This document shows, one piece after another, positions 45,291-54,622 of a stretch of DNA of 64,000 bases (its first letter is position 1; the number at the start of each line of letters is the position of its first letter). The stretch is taken from positions 567,031 through 631,030 of the forward strand of contig NZ_JAEFCA010000002.1 in NCBI RefSeq assembly GCF_016405855.1. The letters are read 5' to 3'. Position numbers and translations under genes: made by a program. The DNA is from Flavobacterium sp. IB48. GTDB lineage: Bacteria; Bacteroidota; Bacteroidia; Flavobacteriales; Flavobacteriaceae. A model generated the notes under the pieces. The model was given only the letters and a program-made list of their open reading frames with translations, ran no database searches and was not told the DNA's origin.

Positions 45291-46313
45291 ATGGAAATAG
45301 GAATAGACAGTTTTGCTTCGGCAATGTATGGCGATAACAATACTCTGAGCAGTGTTGATGCTATGGAACAGCTACTACAGCGAATTGAATTTGCAGATCA
45401 GGCTGGTCTAGATGTCTTCGGAATTGGAGAACATCATAAAAAAGAGTTTTTAGATTCTGCTACGGTTGTTATTTTGAGTGCGGCGGCGGCAAGAACAAAA
45501 AATATTCGACTGGCAAGCGCTGTTTCTGTTTTAAGTGCTGCAGATCCTGTAAGAGTTTATCAGAGTTTTGCGACTTTAGATTTAATTTCAAAGGGAAGAG
45601 CCGAAATTGTAGTTGGTCGTGGTTCTTCTATTGAAGCTTATCCCCTTTTTGGATTTAATCTGAATGATTATGATAAGCTATTTAGCGAAAAACTAGACTT
45701 GCTTTTACAGATTCGGGACAACGAGTTTGTAAACTGGGAAGGGAAATTTCGTCCTGCCATAAATAATTTACCTGTTTATCCTAGAGCAATACAAGAGAAA
45801 TTGCCTATCTGGCTTGGAGTTGGCGGTACTCCAGAATCTTTTATAAGAGCTGGATCACTTGGGCTTCCGTTAATGGTTGCTGTTATTGGCGGACAAACAC
45901 ATCGTTTTAAACCTTTAGTTGATTTATATCGTGAAGCAGGAAAAGCTGCGGGTTATAAACCAAATGAATTAAAAGTCGGTTTGCATTCGCCTGGCTATGT
46001 GGGCACTACAACAGAAAAAGCAATTGAAGAATACTATCCCGGTTATGCCGAATTATGGACTAAATTAGGATATGAAAGAGGCTGGCCACCTGTAACAAAA
46101 GGCAAATTTGATGGTTTAATTGATGATCTAGGCGTTTTAATTGTTGGAGGTCCAGAAAGAGCTGCAGAGAAAATCCTTCGTCATAGTGAGGCACTTGGAG
46201 GCGTAGATCGATTTACTTTCCAAATGGATAATGCTGGATTAACGCATAAACAATTAATGAATGCGATTGAATTGATTGGCACAAAATTGATTCCTTTGAT
46301 TAAGAAGGGATAG
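45291..46313 (+). CDS. LLM-class flavin-dependent oxidoreductase
   Basis: The 340-residue product starts at the ATG at 45291; an in-frame TTG at 45276 was rejected. It has the luciferase-like TIM barrel: MEIGIDSFASAMYGD at the start, GLDVFGIGEHHKKEFLDSAT (substrate/FMN face), TKNIRLASAVSVLSAADPVR, GRAEIVVGRGSSIEAYPLFG and LPIWLGVGGTPESF. This resembles the Atu2307/SP_0267 branch. It would use FMNH2 and oxygen, or act as an F420/FMN dehydrogenase-like enzyme on an unknown substrate. Its position after TauE suggests, but does not show, a role in organosulfur use. Confidence 0.9.
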   Translation: MEIGIDSFASAMYGDNNTLSSVDAMEQLLQRIEFADQAGLDVFGIGEHHKKEFLDSATVVILSAAAARTKNIRLASAVSVLSAADPVRVYQSFATLDLISKGRAEIVVGRGSSIEAYPLFGFNLNDYDKLFSEKLDLLLQIRDNEFVNWEGKFRPAINNLPVYPRAIQEKLPIWLGVGGTPESFIRAGSLGLPLMVAVIGGQTHRFKPLVDLYREAGKAAGYKPNELKVGLHSPGYVGTTTEKAIEEYYPGYAELWTKLGYERGWPPVTKGKFDGLIDDLGVLIVGGPERAAEKILRHSEALGGVDRFTFQMDNAGLTHKQLMNAIELIGTKLIPLIKKG

Positions 46314-46544
46314 TTTTTTTGCCACAGATTGCACAGATTAAAAGGATTTTTTCTTTTTATTCCTTATTTTATAGATTGCTATTGTTATTAAAATTTGTGA
46401 AATTTTCACGCAGATTTAAAATGATTTTGGTACATGAAGCAAATCATTATTTATGAATTAAAAAATCTGCACGATCTGCAAAATCTGCGAGAAAAGATGG
46501 TTTTACTAATAGAATTTTAAAATCTCTCCAATAATTAAGTAGCG

Positions 46545-46707
46545 TCCAGCTTCAGCTGGATGGAAAATATAGCAAAATCTAAAAGGCTTTAGCCAAACAT
46601 CACTAGTTTGGCTAAAGCCTTTTTTTTAAATCTTTATTTGTTGCCTCCAGTTAAAACTGGAGGCAATTCAAAGGAATTACACTTCTAAGAACCTTTGTAC
46701 TTAGAAG
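46545..46707. repeat. REP-like cluster of four hairpins
   Basis: Hairpins are: TCCAGC/GCTGGA (46545-46560); an 18-bp perfect stem AAAAGGCTTTAGCCAAAC with its complement (46581-46598 and 46606-46623) followed by a T run; a 12-bp stem TTGCCTCCAGTT with its complement (46641-46652 and 46655-46666); and CTTCTAAG/CTTAGAAG (46683-46707). The dense stem chain resembles REP/BIME elements rather than a single terminator. Confidence 0.75.
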
Positions 46708-46731
46708 CTTAGTATCTTAGCATCTTAAAAA

Positions 46732-46761
46732 AAAAGCATCGCCAATTAAGACGATGCTTTT
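46732..46761 (-). terminator. Terminator of the siderophore receptor
   Basis: AAAAGCATCG and CGATGCTTTT are exact complements around a 10-nt loop, 38 nt past the stop of the minus-strand receptor, with a T-run on the minus strand. Confidence 0.8.
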
Positions 46762-46798
46762 GTTATGATTTGCAATTTTTCAACGATAACAAACCAAT

Positions 46799-49198
46799 TT
46801 AGAATTTATAAGTAAGACCAACTCTAAAGTTTCGTCCTGGTTCTGCCTGCCAATAGTAAGCTTGTAACCACTCATAATAAGAACCACTGTATAGATATTT
46901 GTCTAGGATATTAAATACATTTGCTGTTACTTTAATTTTTCCAATTTCGTAAGATAGTCCTCCATCTAACTTAAAGTAAGTAGGCAATCTTTCAAGACCT
47001 TCACCCCAAGTATCTGTTTGGCGTCCATCAAGGAATGTACCGCCTATAGAAGCTCCAAATCCTTTTAATTTACCATTTTGAATAGTATAATTTAGCCATG
47101 CATTCGCAGTATGTTTTGAATAACCAGGAACAATATCACCTTTTTCAATACCTTCCACATTAGATTTTGTTACAATAGATTCTGTAAAAGCATAATTTGC
47201 AATAAGATTAAGACCATCAAATATTTTTCCTCTTAAATCAAACTCAAACCCTTGCGCTCTTTTTTCTCCCAATACAATTTTTGTCGGATTCGACGGAGTA
47301 CTTAAAGGATCACTAGTTAATTCATTCTTTTTCAAAATATTATAAACAGACAAAGTAGTATTCCAAGAACCGTCAAACCAATCTTTTTTGATACCAAATT
47401 CAACGTTATTACCTGTTAATGGCTTCAACTCACCATCTCTAACAACACCAGATTGCGGTGTAAAAGCTTGATCGTATAACCCGTAAACAGCAAAATCATT
47501 AGTGATAGAATAGCTTACTCCAAAACGTGGTGTAATATGACTATCTTCTTGTGGGTCGTCATAGCTGCTAGTCTGTTTAATCCATGTATATCTTGCTGCA
47601 AGTGTTACTCTCAGCTTATTTTCAAAAAATCCAAGTTCATCCTGAATATATCCTGCTGCATATTTTGATCCATAAAGTCCTCCTGCTCTTTGGCTTAAAG
47701 GTGTATCGTGATCAAATTGCGGAAAACCATTCGAAGGAGTTCCATAATTAGGGTTATAAATGTTAAAAGGATTATCAACAGTATCAAGATCATGAGACTG
47801 TCCCCAATCTGCCATATAATCTTTGTCACCTAAATCTACACCTCCCAAAACTTTATGAGAAATGGCTCCTGTATTAAATTTTCCATTCACGAAAATTTGT
47901 CCCAAAAACATATTACTATCTGCATCCCAAATACCCACATTTCTAATAATATCTCCGTTACCAATGTCTCCATTTGCAGTTGTTGCTGGCCCTACAGCAG
48001 ATGGCCAAGAACTATATCCTTGTTGAATATATTTGAAATAAGAAGTCTGAGCTGTCAATTTCCAGTTTTCGTCAAATTTATGTTCAAATTGCAAATAACC
48101 ACTGTGATCTTGAATATTAGTATCTGGCAAACCTGGCGCCGTCATAGTAAAATCACGTGGCAAAGTAGCATAACCACCCGCTTTAGGTCCAAAAACATAG
48201 TAAGAACCAACTTCTGTCATGTTTGCATATTGAAAATTATACTCAAAAGTCAATTTTGTTCTATCATCAAATTGGTATGAAATAACTGGCGCAATAACAT
48301 AACGGTCATTGTGCTCAAACGGACGATGAGAACCTTTCTTTTGTGCTGCTCCATTAAATCTATAAAGCAATTTTCCTTTTTTATCTAATTTTCCGTCAAG
48401 ATCGACACTCACTCTATAAAAATCATAACTTCCGCCAAGAACACTTACTTCGCCTTTTGTAACTCCTGTCGGTTTTTTAGTCACCACATTATACAATCCG
48501 CTTGGATCTCCGCTTGAAAGCATGAATCCTGCTGGACCTTTTACAAACTCAATATGATCTACAAAACTCATATCTTCCGTTAATGGTCCCCAGAAAGAAG
48601 AAACTACATTAAATCCGTTTCTAAAAGCCTGAATTTGAGAACCTCTCATTGTAATATTGGTATACAAATCTCCCCAATGCTCCAAACGTACAGCACCACT
48701 CACATTTCGGATTACACCGTCGCTCATACTTGTAATTTGCTGATCTTTTAAGGTTTGACCACTTACAATTTGTATGTTTTGAGGAATTTCTAAAACTGGT
48801 GTTTGAAGACGTAATGACAATGAAGGCTTATCTTGCTTGTATTTATTCTTTTTAATCACTACTTCATCAAGATCTTCCTGGCTTTCTGAAAGAGAAAAAT
48901 TCTTAGTTGTCACTTGTTTTGAATTAACTACGATTTTATCCTCAATAGGCTGAATTCCTACTCCATTTAATACGATAGTATAAGTTCCTGGTTTTACATT
49001 TTTAATTTCGTAATGTCCTGAAACAGTCGTAATATCTGAATATTTTGTTCCTTTTAAAGCTACAGCAATATTTTCTGCAGGTTTATTGCCACTCAAAGAA
49101 ACTTTCCCGTTTACAGTTCCAAGCTGTTGCGCCATCATATTTAATGAGCTCAAAAGCAGTACGAAAAAGTAAACTTTTGGATTAAAAATTATTTTCAT
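46799..49198 (-). CDS. TonB-dependent siderophore-type receptor
   Basis: The 799-residue product has a signal peptide (YFFVLLLSSLNMMAQQ), a CarboxypepD-reg-like domain (about 25-110), a plug (about 125-250: PVLEIPQNIQIVSGQTLKDQ, VKGPAGFMLSSGDPSGLYNV) and a barrel of FhuA/FpvA type (FEYNFQYANMTEVG, DEGxF-like strands, carboxy-terminal FRVGLTYKF). The plug layout matches ferric-siderophore receptors. It is not paired with a SusD. It diverges from the thiolase-sdhAB genes. Confidence 0.93.
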   Translation of the reverse strand: MKIIFNPKVYFFVLLLSSLNMMAQQLGTVNGKVSLSGNKPAENIAVALKGTKYSDITTVSGHYEIKNVKPGTYTIVLNGVGIQPIEDKIVVNSKQVTTKNFSLSESQEDLDEVVIKKNKYKQDKPSLSLRLQTPVLEIPQNIQIVSGQTLKDQQITSMSDGVIRNVSGAVRLEHWGDLYTNITMRGSQIQAFRNGFNVVSSFWGPLTEDMSFVDHIEFVKGPAGFMLSSGDPSGLYNVVTKKPTGVTKGEVSVLGGSYDFYRVSVDLDGKLDKKGKLLYRFNGAAQKKGSHRPFEHNDRYVIAPVISYQFDDRTKLTFEYNFQYANMTEVGSYYVFGPKAGGYATLPRDFTMTAPGLPDTNIQDHSGYLQFEHKFDENWKLTAQTSYFKYIQQGYSSWPSAVGPATTANGDIGNGDIIRNVGIWDADSNMFLGQIFVNGKFNTGAISHKVLGGVDLGDKDYMADWGQSHDLDTVDNPFNIYNPNYGTPSNGFPQFDHDTPLSQRAGGLYGSKYAAGYIQDELGFFENKLRVTLAARYTWIKQTSSYDDPQEDSHITPRFGVSYSITNDFAVYGLYDQAFTPQSGVVRDGELKPLTGNNVEFGIKKDWFDGSWNTTLSVYNILKKNELTSDPLSTPSNPTKIVLGEKRAQGFEFDLRGKIFDGLNLIANYAFTESIVTKSNVEGIEKGDIVPGYSKHTANAWLNYTIQNGKLKGFGASIGGTFLDGRQTDTWGEGLERLPTYFKLDGGLSYEIGKIKVTANVFNILDKYLYSGSYYEWLQAYYWQAEPGRNFRVGLTYKF

Positions 49199-49223
49199 TT
49201 GGTTTTGATTTTAAATTGAGCGA

Positions 49224-49255
49224 CAAAAGTATGTGCTAATCTCAACTTTTCCAAA
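49224..49255 (-). promoter_or_regulatory. Putative promoter of the siderophore receptor
   Basis: On the minus strand TTTG (49252-49255) is followed after 20 nt by TACTTTTG (49224-49231), matching the -33 and -7 boxes of Bacteroidota promoters. The leader would be short, about 20 nt. No Fur box was confidently seen. Confidence 0.55.
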
Positions 49256-49434
49256 TTATTTTTATCCATTCTAAATAAATACAACAAAATAAAGAAGATC
49301 AGTAGAAATAATTCTAAAAACTTTAATTCTCAGTTATTTCCTGATAATCTTAATCTGCATTAAGAAGGAAACCAAAATCTATTTCTATCTTTATATTTCG
49401 AAATTTCAAAACCAAAAACAAATAACTTCCTGAT

Positions 49435-50712
49435 ATGAAATCAAATACAATAAGAAAAGTTGCCATTGTAGGCTATAACAGAATTCCTTTTGCAAGAGCT
49501 AATACAGCCTATTCTAATGTGGGAAATAAAGAAATGATGACCGCTGCACTCAATGGTCTTATTGATAAATACAATCTAAAAGGAAAATTATTAGGCGAAG
49601 TTGCGGGAGGTGCAGTAATTAAACATACTTATGACAACAATTTGATTCGAGAATGCGTCATGCAAACCAGTCTAGATCCTGCAACACCTGCATGTGATTT
49701 GCAGCAGGCTTGCGATACCGGAATTGAAAGTGCTATTTATATTGCCAATAAAATTGCGCTTGGACAAATTGATTCTGGAATTGCTGGAGGTGTAGATTCC
49801 ATCAGTGATATGCCGATTGCTGTAAGCGAAAAACTTAGAAAAATATTGTTAGAAGCCAGACAAGCAAAGTCTTTGGGTGAGAAAATCAAAACGTTTTTAA
49901 AACTTCGTCCAAAAGATCTTAGTCCATTGGTTCCTAAAAATGAGGAATCGCAAACTGGACTCTCTATGGGCGGACATACTGAGATTACAGCAAAATATTA
50001 TAAAATTTCGCGTGAAGACCAAGATGAGTTTGCTTTAAGAAGTCATTTGAATATGGCAAAAGCTTATGATGAAGGCTTTTTTGATGATATGATTACACCT
50101 TTCAACGGATTGGATAAAGACAATAATCTTAGAAGAGACAGTACAATTGAAAAATTAGCGAAATTAAGACCAGCCTTTGATAAAGTAAATGGTACTTTGA
50201 CCGCCGGAAATTCAACACCTTTAACAGATGGAGCTTCTTGCATTCTTCTGGCTAACGAAGAATGGGCAAAAGAGCAAGGACTTCCTATTTTAGCTTACAT
50301 AACTTTTGCAGAAATTGCAGCAATTGAATACGTTAAAAATCAACAGAATCTACTATTGGCACCTTTATTTGCAGCTTCAAGAATGTTAGAAAAAGCGGAA
50401 TTAAACCTGCAAGATTTTGATTATTACGAAATTCACGAAGCTTTTGCTGCTCAGACTTTAGCAACTTTAAAAATTTGGGAAAGTCCTGAATTAAGTGCCG
50501 AAATTGGCTTAAAGAAAACGTTAGGCGCAATAGATCAAAATAAATTGAACGTAAAAGGAAGCAGCTTAGCAGCCGCTCACCCATTTGCCGCAACTGGCGG
50601 AAGAATTATTGGCGTAATGGCCAAATTATTGAACGAAAAAGGTTCAGGAAGAGGCTTAATTTCTATTTGTGCTGCAGGCGGTCAAGGAGTTACCATGATA
50701 ATCGAAAAATAA
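49435..50712 (+). CDS. Thiolase, FadI-like acetyl-CoA C-acyltransferase
   Basis: The 425-residue product has the thiolase triad: Cys93 in LQQACDTGIESA (nucleophile), His in YYEIHEAFAAQ and the carboxy-terminal Cys in ICAAGGQGVTM. The ASLAAAHPFAATGGR-like stretch GSSLAAAHPFAATGGRII is also diagnostic. Length suits the FadI/long-chain acyl type. It cleaves 3-ketoacyl-CoA in beta-oxidation or condenses acetyl-CoA units. No FadJ, dehydrogenase or transferase is nearby. It precedes sdhA by 211 nt on the same strand. Confidence 0.9.
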   Translation: MKSNTIRKVAIVGYNRIPFARANTAYSNVGNKEMMTAALNGLIDKYNLKGKLLGEVAGGAVIKHTYDNNLIRECVMQTSLDPATPACDLQQACDTGIESAIYIANKIALGQIDSGIAGGVDSISDMPIAVSEKLRKILLEARQAKSLGEKIKTFLKLRPKDLSPLVPKNEESQTGLSMGGHTEITAKYYKISREDQDEFALRSHLNMAKAYDEGFFDDMITPFNGLDKDNNLRRDSTIEKLAKLRPAFDKVNGTLTAGNSTPLTDGASCILLANEEWAKEQGLPILAYITFAEIAAIEYVKNQQNLLLAPLFAASRMLEKAELNLQDFDYYEIHEAFAAQTLATLKIWESPELSAEIGLKKTLGAIDQNKLNVKGSSLAAAHPFAATGGRIIGVMAKLLNEKGSGRGLISICAAGGQGVTMIIEK

Positions 50713-50742
50713 TTTTTTAAAAATATTTCAATTCAATTTTAT

Positions 50743-50789
50743 AAATCTGCAATAATCAGCTTAAATCTTTTTAATCTGCGTGAAAAATG
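50743..50789. repeat. AATCTGC-word repeats between thiolase and sdhA
   Basis: Words AAATCTGCAATAATCAGC and TTAATCTGCG repeat one after the other, in the same family as the CAGATTA intergenic elements. No long inverted partner is present, so this is one arm only. Confidence 0.45.
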
Positions 50790-50923
50790 TAAACATGTAA
50801 CTGTACTTAAAATCCATTTTTTATTTAAATATATTCATACAAAAACAGCTAAATATCAATATTTTATACTAAATTTAGTTTTCTATTTAAGCTTTTGTAT
50901 CAATTCATTTTAAACCACTAAAA

Positions 50924-52834
50924 ATGATGGAATCAAAAATACCCGAAGGTCCTCTTGCTGATAAATGGAGTCTTTACAAGTCTAAAGCCAAATTAGTCAA
51001 TCCCGCAAACCGAAAAAAACTAAATATTATAGTAGTCGGAACAGGTCTTGCGGGCGCTTCGTGCGCGGCTTCTCTTGCTGAACAAGGATATAATATTAAA
51101 TCTTTCTGCTTTCAGGATTCTCCACGACGCGCGCATTCTGTTGCCGCTCAAGGCGGAGTAAATGCTGCCAAAAACTACAAAAATGATGGCGATAGCACTT
51201 ATAGAATGTTTTATGATACTATAAAAGGTGGCGATTTTAGATCTCGTGAAGCCAATGTTTATCGTTTAGCCGAATGTTCTGCTCATCTTATAGACCACGC
51301 AGTTGCACAAGGGGTTCCTTTTGCAAGAGAATATGCGGGATATTTAAATAATAGATCTTTTGGAGGTGTTCAGGTTTCTCGAACTTTTTATGCCAGAGGC
51401 CAAACCGGACAACAACTTTTATTGGGCGCTTATCAAGCCTTAGAACGTCAAGCATTTTTAGGAAAAGTTGATTTGTATACTCGTCACGAAATGCTTGAAC
51501 TCGTGGTTATTGATGGCAAAGCCAAAGGAATAATCGCTCGAAATCTTGAAACAGGAATTTTAGAACGTCATGCCGCCGATGCCGTAGTTTTGGCTTCTGG
51601 AGGTTACGGAAAAGTATATTATTTGTCTACATTGGCAATGGGTTGTAATAGCTCTGCACTTTGGAGGGCGTATAAAAAAGGAGCTTTCATGGCTGGTGTA
51701 AGTTGGATTCAGTTTCACCCTACTTCACTTCCACAACATGGTGAAAACCAATCTAAATTGACTTTAATGTCGGAATCGCTTCGAAATGACGGACGTATCT
51801 GGGTTCCTAAAAAAGCCGCAGATGAACGAACTGCAAATGCCATTCCCGAAGAAGAACGCGATTATTACTTAGAACGCCGTTATCCTTCATTTGGAAATCT
51901 AGCGCCAAGAGATATTTCTTCAAGAGCAGCAAAAGAAAGAATTGATGCTGGTCATGGTGTTGGACCTATGAAAAATGCGATTTATCTCGATTTCTCGGAT
52001 GCCATTAAAGCGCAGGGAAAAGATAAAATCGAAGCCAAATACAGCAATCTTTTTGCGATGTACGAAAAGATCACAGGCATAAACGCTTATAAAGAACCTA
52101 TGCTGATTTCACCCTCAGCACATTTCACAATGGGCGGACTTTGGGTTGATTATGAGCTTATGACTACAATTCCTGGTTTGTTCGCCTTAGGCGAAGCTAA
52201 TTTTGCCGATCATGGAGCCAATCGTCTCGGTGCCAATTCGCTGCTTCAGGCTTGTGTCGACGGCTATTTTATTGCGCCATATACAATCCCGAATTATTTG
52301 GCAGGCGAATTGAATTTACCCAAATCTGATATTTCACATCCGGCTTTTGAAGAAGCGGAGAAAGTAGTGAGAAGACAGTTGGATCGCTTTTTACATACTA
52401 ACGGAACACTTTCTGCAGATTATTTCCATAAAAAAATCGGACGTCTTTTGTATGAAAAATGCGGTCTTTCGCGAAGCAGAAAAAAATTGGAAGAAGCCTT
52501 AATCGAAATTCGTGAACTGAAAGCTTCATTTGAAAAAGACCTTAGAATTACAGGAGATAATACTTTAAACAGCGAACTAGAAAAAGCTGGACGAATAGCC
52601 GATTATATAGAATTAGCCGAATTAATGTGTTACGATGCCTTACAACGTGAAGAATCCTGCGGTGCACATTTTAGAGAAGAATATCAAACCGCTGATGGCG
52701 AAGCTGTCCGCAATGACAATGAATTCTGCTACGTTTCTGCTTGGGAATGGAAAGGTTTAAATAATGAACCAGAACTTCACAAAGAACCTTTAACCTTTGA
52801 ATCGGTAGAACTTGCGGTGAGAAGCTATAAATAA
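50924..52834 (+). CDS. sdhA: Succinate dehydrogenase/fumarate reductase flavoprotein subunit
   Basis: The 636-residue product has the FAD-binding start ([20 protein letters not shown]) and the covalent-FAD His in [11 protein letters not shown]. The catalytic region includes [38 protein letters not shown] (active-site His) and [20 protein letters not shown] (Arg). Residues for both FAD and dicarboxylate binding are intact. It oxidises succinate or reduces fumarate as part of complex II. The usual Bacteroidota order is cytochrome b, then sdhA, then sdhB, but no cytochrome b gene lies upstream here. Confidence 0.95.
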   Translation: MMESKIPEGPLADKWSLYKSKAKLVNPANRKKLNIIVVGTGLAGASCAASLAEQGYNIKSFCFQDSPRRAHSVAAQGGVNAAKNYKNDGDSTYRMFYDTIKGGDFRSREANVYRLAECSAHLIDHAVAQGVPFAREYAGYLNNRSFGGVQVSRTFYARGQTGQQLLLGAYQALERQAFLGKVDLYTRHEMLELVVIDGKAKGIIARNLETGILERHAADAVVLASGGYGKVYYLSTLAMGCNSSALWRAYKKGAFMAGVSWIQFHPTSLPQHGENQSKLTLMSESLRNDGRIWVPKKAADERTANAIPEEERDYYLERRYPSFGNLAPRDISSRAAKERIDAGHGVGPMKNAIYLDFSDAIKAQGKDKIEAKYSNLFAMYEKITGINAYKEPMLISPSAHFTMGGLWVDYELMTTIPGLFALGEANFADHGANRLGANSLLQACVDGYFIAPYTIPNYLAGELNLPKSDISHPAFEEAEKVVRRQLDRFLHTNGTLSADYFHKKIGRLLYEKCGLSRSRKKLEEALIEIRELKASFEKDLRITGDNTLNSELEKAGRIADYIELAELMCYDALQREESCGAHFREEYQTADGEAVRNDNEFCYVSAWEWKGLNNEPELHKEPLTFESVELAVRSYK

Positions 52835-52845
52835 ATGGTGAATAT

Positions 52846-52907
52846 TAATTGTAAATTATTAATTCACAATACTCATTCATAATTAACAATTCATAATTAA
52901 CAATTAT
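52846..52907. repeat. AATTAACAATTCATAATT word repeats between sdhA and sdhB
   Basis: The gap is built from TTCACAA, TTCATAATTAACAA and TTAATTGT words, partly inverted. It is A/T rich and may be one arm of a weak stem. Confidence 0.45.
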
Positions 52908-52909
52908 AT

Positions 52910-53656
52910 ATGAAACTTTATCTAAAAATATGGCGGCAGTTTAATTCTTCAACTAAAGGAGAAATGACAGATTATGAAATTGATGGAGTATCTGAACATA
53001 TGTCGTTTCTAGAAATGTTGGATCTTTTAAACGAATCTCTAATTCAAAATGGAGAACGAGTAATCGAATTTGATCACGACTGCCGTGAAGGAATCTGCGG
53101 TCAATGCGGTGTAATGATAAACGGACGCGCTCACGGGCCTTTAAAAAACACTACAACCTGCCAACTCCATATGAGAAGTTTTAAGGATGGAGATACTATT
53201 TATATTGAACCTTTTCGCGCTAAAGCTTTTCCTGTTCTACGCGATTTAAAAATTGACCGAAAAGCATTTGATTCTATCATTGCTTCGGGAGGTTTTATTG
53301 GCGCTGCTACGGGTCAGGCGCCAGAAGCAAACAGTATTCCGATTTCATACGAAACTGCAGAAGCTGCTTTTGATGCTGCTGCCTGTATTGGGTGCGGAGC
53401 TTGTGTGGCTTCGTGCAAAAATGCCAGCGCTGCTTTGTTTGTTGGTGCCAAAATAACGCATTTAGCACTTTTGCCACAAGGAAAATTAGAAGCCCAAACA
53501 CGTGCGGTTTCGATGGCAAAACAAATGGATGAAGAAGGTTTTGGAGCTTGTTCTGATACGAGAGCCTGCGAAATCGAATGTCCGCAGGGAATTTCGGTGC
53601 TTTCAATTGCTAAAATGAATTTAGAATATATGAAGGCTTTGACTTTTAGGAAATAA
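52910..53656 (+). CDS. sdhB: Succinate dehydrogenase/fumarate reductase iron-sulfur subunit
   Basis: The 248-residue product has the plant-type 2Fe-2S domain with CREGICGQCGVMINGRAHGP and a fourth Cys in TTCQLHM. It also has a ferredoxin-type segment CIGCGACVASCKNASAA and a final ACSDTRACEIECPQGIS Cys set, as needed for 4Fe-4S and 3Fe-4S centres. It carries electrons from SdhA to the quinone site. It lies 75 nt after sdhA. The cytochrome b partner is not in the window after it. Confidence 0.95.
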   Translation: MKLYLKIWRQFNSSTKGEMTDYEIDGVSEHMSFLEMLDLLNESLIQNGERVIEFDHDCREGICGQCGVMINGRAHGPLKNTTTCQLHMRSFKDGDTIYIEPFRAKAFPVLRDLKIDRKAFDSIIASGGFIGAATGQAPEANSIPISYETAEAAFDAAACIGCGACVASCKNASAALFVGAKITHLALLPQGKLEAQTRAVSMAKQMDEEGFGACSDTRACEIECPQGISVLSIAKMNLEYMKALTFRK

Positions 53657-53664
53657 GTTTTTTT

Positions 53665-53867
53665 TGCCACAAAGACGCAAAGACGCAAAGTTTTTCTTTT
53701 TTAAGTTTTAAAACTTTGCGTCTTTGCGAGATTAAAAAATACTTTAAATACATTGCGCTTATCCTTCGACTTCGCTCAGGAAGACAAATAGCGATTCAAC
53801 TATTTTCAATAAAAAACTTTGCGAGATTAAAAAAAACTTAGTGCCTTTGTGTCTTAGCGGCAAAAAA
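53665..53867. repeat. Inverted repeat of GCAAAGAC words plus CCTTCGACTTCGCTCAGG
   Basis: The left arm CGCAAAGACGCAAAGTTT (53676-53693) and right arm 53711-53728 are exact 18-nt complements. Further right, CCTTCGACTTCGCTCAGG (53763-53780) is a different semi-palindromic intergenic word. Near 53840, GTGCCTTTGTGTCTTAGCGGC pairs back toward the left arm. It lies between convergent sdhB and the DapB-like gene. Confidence 0.7.
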
Positions 53868-53872
53868 CAAAC

Positions 53873-54622
53873 TTAAACCGTAAAATAAGGTGTCAAGATA
53901 TCTTCAAAATTATAAAGCCCTTTTTCTTTTCCTTTTAGATTTTCAGCTACAAAAATGACTCCGTTTCCGAAGGCTTCTCTCGAAATCGATTCGTGTATTA
54001 AACGTACGGTTTGAAAAGGGAAACCAAAAATAACCTCGTGTTTACCAACTATTCCTCCTGCCCTAACAACATTTATATTTTCTTTATCGACATCAAGTGC
54101 TTCAGCAATTTTTACTGCTGTTCCAGATGTTCCTTCTTTGGCTTTAAAATGCTCTTCGTTTACTTCAATATCAACCCAAGGAGCAATTTTCTTTAAAAAT
54201 TTCGCTGCAAACAATAAATAGTTAACTCCCAACGTAATATTTGGTGACCAAAATACTGTTGTTTTATCTGATAGTTTCTTGAGTAATTTTAGTTCTTTTT
54301 CCTTGTAATGGGAAATTGCCGAAATAATTTTTACTTTATATTTTGCTGCTGTTTCTCCATAAGTATAAATTCCTTCGTTAGAAGAAAAATCGATAATTAC
54401 ATCTACCGGATGTTTTTCTAATAATTCTTCAACAGAGGTATGAGAACTAGAATAGATTAATCCGGGTTCATCTGACTGGATTCCAAAAAACTCAGGAACC
54501 GATCTGTGTTCCAAAACATTGCTTTGTCTTAAAACCCATTCAAGGCTGAATTTTTTATTTTCTAATAGTATTGAAGCTACTGATTTTCCAGTTTTTCCGA
54601 ATCCGATTAATCCTATTTTCAT
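53873..54622 (-). CDS. DapB-like dihydrodipicolinate reductase homologue
   Basis: The 249-residue product starts with the Rossmann motif MKIGLIGFGKTGKSVAS and has the DapB carboxy-terminal signature region NEEHFKAKEGTSGTAVKIAEAL. Canonical DapB reads EAHHRHKxDAPSGTA, with the His pair and Lys at the active site. Here the second His is Phe and one residue is missing before SGTA. NAD(P)H binding is likely; activity on tetrahydrodipicolinate is uncertain. A second Met two codons upstream was rejected. It may be a paralogue of the housekeeping dapB. Confidence 0.78.
   Translation of the reverse strand: MKIGLIGFGKTGKSVASILLENKKFSLEWVLRQSNVLEHRSVPEFFGIQSDEPGLIYSSSHTSVEELLEKHPVDVIIDFSSNEGIYTYGETAAKYKVKIISAISHYKEKELKLLKKLSDKTTVFWSPNITLGVNYLLFAAKFLKKIAPWVDIEVNEEHFKAKEGTSGTAVKIAEALDVDKENINVVRAGGIVGKHEVIFGFPFQTVRLIHESISREAFGNGVIFVAENLKGKEKGLYNFEDILTPYFTV

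Larger units (their letters stand above)
46314..46798. other. 485-nt intergenic region rich in hairpins
   Basis: The first part (46319-46498) carries CCACAGATTGCACAGATTA and AATCTGCACGATCTGCAAAA words that are partly complementary. The second part (46545-46707) holds a chain of hairpins, and the end has a terminator at 46732-46761. No coding frame with support was seen. Confidence 0.65.

Noticed and set aside
53873-54622. Call as the housekeeping dapB
   Set aside because: The active-site signature deviates, so only DapB-like is supported.
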